Part shown: positions 6,125-10,018 of the stretch, in pieces | How positions within the stretch are numbered: the first letter of the stretch is position 1 | How the letters are laid out: each line of letters begins with the position of its first letter | From: an uncultured Ruminococcus sp. | Lineage (GTDB): Bacteria > Bacillota > Clostridia > Oscillospirales > Ruminococcaceae | Assembly (NCBI GenBank): GCA_900539095.1 | Contig: UQAR01000076.1 | Location: forward strand, 1-10,018 | Length of the DNA stretch: 10,018 nucleotides | Reading direction: 5' to 3' | Position numbers and translations under genes: made by a program | The notes under the pieces: model-generated | What the model was told of the DNA's origin: nothing | The model's database searches: none | Seen by the model: the letters and a program-made list of their open reading frames with translations, nothing else

Positions 6125-7960
6125 ATGTGCGGTTTTGTTGGATTTACAAATAAGATCAATGACGCATCTATCGTTCTTGGCAAAATGATGGATAGAATAA
6201 AACACAGAGGTCCTGACTCTGACGGAAAATATGTTGACGAGCAGATAGCAATGGGTTTCCGCAGACTTTCGATCATCGACCTTTCAGATCAGGGCAGCCA
6301 GCCTATCTTTAATGAGGATAAGTCCCTTGTGCTCACATTCAATGGTGAGATCTATAACTACAAGGATCTCCGTGAGGAGCTTATCGCTGCTGGTCATAAG
6401 TTCTACACACAGACTGACTCTGAGGTGCTTATCCACGGTTATGAGCAGTGGGGCGAGGATATGCTCGACAAGCTGAGAGGTATGTTTGCATTCGTTATCT
6501 TCAACAAGAACACAAACGAGGTTTTCGGTGCAAGAGATTTCTTCGGTATCAAGCCTCTTTACTACGCAAAAATGGGCGAAACTCTTATGTGGGGTTCTGA
6601 GATAAAGAGCTTTCTTGACCACCCTCATTTCAAGAAGGAGCTTAACACAGACGTTCTTGAAACTTATCTCACATTCCAGTATTCTCCTACAACAGAAACT
6701 TTCTTCAAAAATGTTTACAAGCTCCCTGCCGCTCACTGCTTTACATACAAGAACGGCGAGATGAACGTAAGAAGATATTGGGAAGTTAAATTCCACGCTG
6801 ACAATGGCCCTGCTCTTGAAGATTGGGTGAATAGGATATCCGACACTTTCAAGAACTCCGTTGAGGTGCATAAGTTTGCCGACGTTGAGGTAGGTTCCTT
6901 CCTTTCAAGCGGTGTTGACTCAAGCTATGTTGCCGCTGTTGCCAACGTCGACAAGACCTTTACTGTTGGTTTTGGCGAGGACGAAAAGTACAACGAGATA
7001 GGTTATGCTAAGGAGTTTTCAAAGTATATCAATAAGGAGAACTTCTCCAAGGTCATTTCTCCTGAGGAATACTGGAACAGCCTTTCAAAGATACAGTATC
7101 ATATGGACGAACCTCTTGCTGACCCTGCTGCTGTGGCACTGTTCTTTGTATGTCAGATCGCCTCAGAAAAGGTCAAGGCTGTGCTTTCAGGCGAGGGTGC
7201 AGACGAGATTTTCGGCGGATACAACATCTATCACAACCCTGCTGATATGGCAAGCTACTTCAAGATACCAAGACCTATCAGAAAGGCTGTTGGTGCAGTT
7301 GCTGAGAAACTGCCTCACAAGCACGGCATAAACTATCTTATAAGAGGTTCTAAGGACCTTGACGAGAGATTTATCGGTAACGCATATATCTTCTCTGAGA
7401 AAGAGCGTAAGGACATTCTGAGCATAAAAACAAACGCTCCTGACGCTATGGCTATCACAAAGCCGTTCTATGACAAGGTAAGAGATCAGGATCAGGTAAC
7501 GCAGATGCAGTACATTGACCTGCACCTTTGGATGACTGGCGATATCCTTCTTAAAGCTGACAAAATGAGCATGGCTCACTCTCTTGAGCTTCGTGTACCG
7601 TTCCTTGACAGAAAGGTAATGGAGCTTGCAGAGCAGATACCTGTTAAGGACAGAGTTACAGAAACTGAAACAAAGTACGCAATGCGTCTTGCTGCACTTC
7701 AGGCTTGCCCTCCGCAGACAGCGAAGAAAAAGAAACTTGGATTCCCTGTTCCTATCAGAGTTTGGCTCAAGGAAGATAAGTATTATAACATAGTAAAGGA
7801 TAAGTTCACTTCACCTCAGTCAGCACAGTTCTTCCACACTGATAAGCTTGTACAGCTCCTTGACGATCACCGTGCAGGCAAATATGACTATTCAAGAAAG
7901 ATTTGGACAGTGTTCTCATTCCTTGTTTGGTATGATGTTTATTTCAGCGACAACGTATAA
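6125..7960 (+). CDS. asnB: Asparagine synthetase B, glutamine-hydrolysing
   Basis: This cytoplasmic enzyme makes asparagine from aspartate, ATP and glutamine. Residues 1 to about 210 form the class II glutamine amidotransferase domain: Cys2 becomes the N-terminal nucleophile after removal of Met, with the conserved RLSIIDL (47-53) and NGEIYN (73-78) motifs. Residues from about 230 form the ATP-pyrophosphatase synthetase domain, with its nucleotide loop SSGVDSS at 261-267 and the conserved LSGEGADEIFGGY at 354-366. The loop has Ser where the usual motif SGGxDSS has its first Gly. At 611 residues it matches the long Firmicute AsnB/AsnO type. The gene is monocistronic, with its own promoter and terminator. 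It appears intact. Some homologues amidate other substrates, but with no cell-wall or antibiotic genes nearby, ordinary asparagine synthesis is the simplest reading. Confidence 0.95.
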   Translation: MCGFVGFTNKINDASIVLGKMMDRIKHRGPDSDGKYVDEQIAMGFRRLSIIDLSDQGSQPIFNEDKSLVLTFNGEIYNYKDLREELIAAGHKFYTQTDSEVLIHGYEQWGEDMLDKLRGMFAFVIFNKNTNEVFGARDFFGIKPLYYAKMGETLMWGSEIKSFLDHPHFKKELNTDVLETYLTFQYSPTTETFFKNVYKLPAAHCFTYKNGEMNVRRYWEVKFHADNGPALEDWVNRISDTFKNSVEVHKFADVEVGSFLSSGVDSSYVAAVANVDKTFTVGFGEDEKYNEIGYAKEFSKYINKENFSKVISPEEYWNSLSKIQYHMDEPLADPAAVALFFVCQIASEKVKAVLSGEGADEIFGGYNIYHNPADMASYFKIPRPIRKAVGAVAEKLPHKHGINYLIRGSKDLDERFIGNAYIFSEKERKDILSIKTNAPDAMAITKPFYDKVRDQDQVTQMQYIDLHLWMTGDILLKADKMSMAHSLELRVPFLDRKVMELAEQIPVKDRVTETETKYAMRLAALQACPPQTAKKKKLGFPVPIRVWLKEDKYYNIVKDKFTSPQSAQFFHTDKLVQLLDDHRAGKYDYSRKIWTVFSFLVWYDVYFSDNV

Positions 7961-7970
7961 TATAAAGTAT

Positions 7971-8006
7971 AAAAAAGCGGTAACTTTTAACGGTTACCGC
8001 TTTTTT
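7971..8006. terminator. Bidirectional terminator between asnB and the marR-type gene
   Basis: GCGGTAAC (7977-7984) pairs with GTTACCGC (7993-8000) across an 8-nt loop, flanked by six A and six T. It therefore acts as an intrinsic terminator in both directions. It starts 10 nt after the asnB stop and directly abuts the stop codon of the convergent marR-type gene at 8007, so one hairpin serves both units. Confidence 0.92.
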
Positions 8007-8435
8007 CTATAGATTTTTGAGTTCTTCCTTGAAACTATCTGCAAATTTTCTGTTCAGTGAAACAAACAACTCCTGCTCTTCCCTGCTCCAGCTGAGGTAT
8101 ATCTTGTTCTCGACTGCCACAACTCGCTCAATAGTTTCATGCATAAGTTCGTTGCCCTTGTCGGTCATGTAAATAAGAGTATTTCTGCCCTGACCCTGTT
8201 TGAGATAAAGCAGTCCGCTTTTCTCCATACGCTGTAAGGCTGAGTTCAGTGTAGACCTTGTCAGCCCTGTCATTCGGCATATGGTGCTTTGTTTACAACC
8301 GCTGCCCTGATCGTAGATCATATACAATATGTCAAATTCGCTGTCAGTAAGTCCTAGCTTTACCGCTGCCTCGTGATAAAGCCCCTCTATCATGCCTATC
8401 ACGCTTTTAAATTCTTTTAGCTCAACTTTAAGCAT
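8007..8435 (-). CDS. MarR-family transcriptional regulator
   Basis: The 142-residue protein fits the usual MarR size. Helices at both ends should form the dimer interface. A winged helix-turn-helix lies at about residues 33-97 (SEFDILYMIYDQ, then the recognition-helix region LTRSTLNSALQRMEKSGLL at 58-76, then a wing around GQGRNTLIYMTDKG). Such dimers usually repress an adjacent transporter gene and release DNA on binding a ligand. The start is ATG 8435, preceded by AAGGTGG that overlaps the end of the MATE gene. A longer in-frame start at 8537 would lie inside that gene and add a Cys-rich non-family extension, so it is rejected. It is the second gene of a two-gene operon with the pump, 11 nt apart. 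The palindrome at 9794-9815 is its likely target, which would make the operon self-regulated. Confidence 0.9.
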   Translation of the reverse strand: MLKVELKEFKSVIGMIEGLYHEAAVKLGLTDSEFDILYMIYDQGSGCKQSTICRMTGLTRSTLNSALQRMEKSGLLYLKQGQGRNTLIYMTDKGNELMHETIERVVAVENKIYLSWSREEQELFVSLNRKFADSFKEELKNL

Positions 8436-8446
8436 ACAGCACCACC

Positions 8447-9778
8447 TTAGGCATAGTGATATTTCTTTCTTGATTTGATAAGGCAAACAGCTGAAAGCAC
8501 AAGTGCAAGAACCTCGGCAACAACTATTGATGACCATATTCCGTTGATGTCAAAGAATATAGGAAGTATAAGCACGCTGAGTATTTGGAAAACAAGCGTT
8601 CTGCCAAAAGAGATAAGTGCGGAAATAAGACCGTTGTTAAGTGCTGTAAAGAATGATGAGGCATAGATGTTAAAGCCAGCAAGCATGAATGAAATAGCAT
8701 AGATCCTGAAACCATGCTCTGTGAGTTCATAAAGCTCCTTATCATAGCCAACGAATATGCTTGAAAGCACTGGTGCAAGTATCTGTGCGAGCACGGTTAT
8801 GAAAAGTGCGGCTGTGAAGATTATACGCAGGCTCTTTTTCAAAAGGCCCTTCAGTTCATCAGTATTCTCTGCACCGTAGTGGTAAGCTACTATCGGTGCT
8901 GAACCGATAGAATAACCAAGATAGATAGCCACAAAGAACATATTTACATACATTATTACTCCGTATGCAGATACGCCGTTTTGACCTGCGAGCTTTATAA
9001 GCTGGAAGTTATAAAGCATATTTACAACTGACATTGAAACGTTTGTCATAAATTCTGATGAACCGTTCGTGCAGGCCTTGAGGATCGCTTTGCCGTCAAA
9101 ATGAGTTCTGCCAAGTCTGAGCGGTGACTTGTTAGGCAGAATGAAATATATGAGCGGTATCACGCCGCCTATGAACTGGCTTATAGCTGTGGCAAGTGCA
9201 GCACCTGCTATTCCCATTTGGAACACTGCAAGAAAAAGCCAGTCAAGTACCATGTTAGTAACGCCGGCGGATATTGTTATATACAGACCAAGCTGTGGCT
9301 TTTCGGCTGTTACCAAAAAGCTTTGAAACACGTTTTGCAGCATAAAAGGCACAAGTGCAACCATGATGATTCGTCCGTATGTCACGCAGTAATCAAGCAT
9401 ATCGGCTGTTGCACCGAGCTTATGTGCCACTGGTCGCATTGCAGCAATGCCCACAACGGTAAACACAAGACCGACAGCTATAAGACCGTATATGAGCAAT
9501 GAGAATATCTCATTGGCTTTTTCAGGCTTTTTCTGCCCCAATTTCATTGAAACAAGAGCACTTCCGCCCGTGCCTATCATAAATCCCACAGCACCGAATA
9601 TCATTAGAAACGGCATAATAAGATTGACCGCAGCAAACTGCGTTTTGCCTGCGTAGTTTGAAACGAAAAAGCCGTCAACAACGCAGTAGATAGATGTAAA
9701 TACCATCATTATTATTGACGGCAATGTGAATCGCAGCAGCTTTTTGTAACCGAAATGTTCTGATAGTTTAATGTTCAT
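8447..9778 (-). CDS. MATE-family multidrug/metabolite efflux transporter (MepA-like)
   Basis: The 443-residue protein is hydrophobic throughout, consistent with the 12 membrane helices of the MATE family, in two related halves (about 10-220 and 235-440). The N-terminus (YKKLLRFTLPSIIMMVFTS, then VDGFFVSNYAG and AAVNLIMPF) is characteristic. MATE pumps export cationic drugs, dyes or metabolites using a Na+ or H+ gradient; the substrate cannot be read from sequence. The start ATG follows GGAGGT by 5 nt. The pump is the first gene of an operon with a MarR-type regulator. That recalls the mepR-mepA pair of Staphylococcus aureus, but with pump first and regulator second. A promoter and an operator-like palindrome lie immediately upstream. 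The gene is intact. Confidence 0.92.
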   Translation of the reverse strand: MNIKLSEHFGYKKLLRFTLPSIIMMVFTSIYCVVDGFFVSNYAGKTQFAAVNLIMPFLMIFGAVGFMIGTGGSALVSMKLGQKKPEKANEIFSLLIYGLIAVGLVFTVVGIAAMRPVAHKLGATADMLDYCVTYGRIIMVALVPFMLQNVFQSFLVTAEKPQLGLYITISAGVTNMVLDWLFLAVFQMGIAGAALATAISQFIGGVIPLIYFILPNKSPLRLGRTHFDGKAILKACTNGSSEFMTNVSMSVVNMLYNFQLIKLAGQNGVSAYGVIMYVNMFFVAIYLGYSIGSAPIVAYHYGAENTDELKGLLKKSLRIIFTAALFITVLAQILAPVLSSIFVGYDKELYELTEHGFRIYAISFMLAGFNIYASSFFTALNNGLISALISFGRTLVFQILSVLILPIFFDINGIWSSIVVAEVLALVLSAVCLIKSRKKYHYA

Positions 9779-9793
9779 TTTTACCTCCTATGT

Positions 9794-9815
9794 GTATGTA
9801 CGAAATCGTACATAC
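9794..9815. promoter_or_regulatory. Candidate MarR operator: 22-bp palindrome at the MATE-marR promoter
   Basis: GTATGTACGA (9794-9803) and its exact inverted copy TCGTACATAC (9806-9815) flank a 2-nt centre, giving 10 perfectly matched bases per arm. It lies 3 bp downstream of the -10 box, across the predicted transcription start, the usual place for a repressor to block RNA polymerase. The size suits a MarR dimer. That the downstream MarR protein binds it is an inference from position and symmetry. Confidence 0.8.
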
Positions 9816-9818
9816 TGT

Positions 9819-9848
9819 ATTATAAGCCATAGAAATAAAATAAGTCAA
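9819..9848 (-). promoter_or_regulatory. Promoter of the MATE-marR operon
   Basis: On the minus strand TTGACT (9848-9843), an 18-bp spacer and a perfect TATAAT (9824-9819) precede the MATE gene, with a predicted start near 9812 inside the palindrome. The leader is about 34 nt and carries GGAGGT. Confidence 0.75.
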
Positions 9849-9881
9849 GAGTATTTTTGAATTGTTTACAAAATAATAATA

Positions 9882-9910
9882 TAGACTTTGTAAAATCAAT
9901 GAACTATAAT
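9882..9910 (+). promoter_or_regulatory. Possible divergent outward promoter at the fragment end
   Basis: TAGACT (9882-9887), a 17-bp spacer and a perfect TATAAT (9905-9910) point toward the right end. No coding start is visible before the adapter at 9968, so any gene it serves has been cut off. The region is very AT-rich, so a chance match is possible. Confidence 0.35.
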
Positions 9911-9967
9911 GTAAAAAATAAAAAAATATTGTGCTGTAGCTATTGTAAATTTAAAAATAATATGTTA

Positions 9968-10018
9968 CTGTCTCTTATACACATCTGACGCTGCCGACGA
10001 ATTAGACGGTGTAGATCT
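9968..10018 (-). other. Nextera Read 1 adapter, i5 index and P5 start (artefact)
   Basis: CTGTCTCTTATACACATCT (9968-9986) is the reverse complement of the Tn5 mosaic end. GACGCTGCCGACGA (9987-10000) is the rest of the Nextera Read 1 adapter. ATTAGACG (10001-10008) sits in the 8-base i5 index position. GTGTAGATCT (10009-10018) begins the reverse complement of P5. All of it is synthetic, so the genomic sequence ends at about 9967. Confidence 0.98.

Noticed and set aside
8436..8537. Longer start for the MarR-family protein
   Set aside because: It would overlap the end of the MATE gene by about 90 bases and add a Cys-rich extension unlike the family; ATG 8435 has its own ribosome binding site.

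Overview
The window reads as chromosomal DNA from an anaerobic, low-to-moderate-GC Firmicute, most likely a Ruminococcus-like member of the Clostridia. This is inferred from the protein types, the GGAGG-type ribosome binding sites, the near-consensus sigma-A promoters, the AT-rich intergenic DNA and the oxygen-sensitive class III ribonucleotide reductase. No species can be named from the sequence alone. Both ends are not biological: bases 1-28 and 9968-10018 are Illumina Nextera adapter sequence, the second including an i5 index and the start of P5. The real insert is therefore about 29-9967.

Layout. (1) 74-2411, plus strand: a strong promoter, an NfeD-family membrane protein with an unusual Asp/His-rich loop, and a flotillin, ending in a terminator. 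This is the yuaF-floT arrangement of membrane microdomain operons. (2) 2421-5369, minus strand: nrdD then nrdG, encoding the anaerobic ribonucleoside-triphosphate reductase and its radical-SAM activase, separated by 2 nt. They have their own promoter, a foldable leader and a bidirectional terminator shared with the flotillin gene. The NrdD reading frame lacks the C-terminal RxxGYL glycyl-radical motif that the enzyme needs. (3) 5370-6012: a mostly non-coding stretch with a long inverted repeat and a small gene for a 65-residue single-pass membrane protein, whose promoter faces away from asnB. (4) 6013-8006, plus strand: asnB, glutamine-hydrolysing asparagine synthetase, with a clear promoter and a bidirectional terminator. 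(5) 8007-9848, minus strand: a MATE-family efflux pump followed by a MarR-family regulator 11 nt downstream. A 22-bp near-perfect palindrome lies at the predicted transcription start of this operon, a good candidate operator for the MarR protein. (6) 9849-9967: AT-rich DNA with a possible outward promoter for a gene lost at the fragment end.

The functional units look independent: membrane organisation, anaerobic dNTP synthesis, asparagine synthesis, and drug or metabolite efflux with a local regulator. I see no mobile element, CRISPR array, tRNA or rRNA. The points most worth a second look are the NrdD C-terminus, the MATE/MarR operator, the structured nrdD leader with the inverted repeat upstream of it, and the adapter ends.
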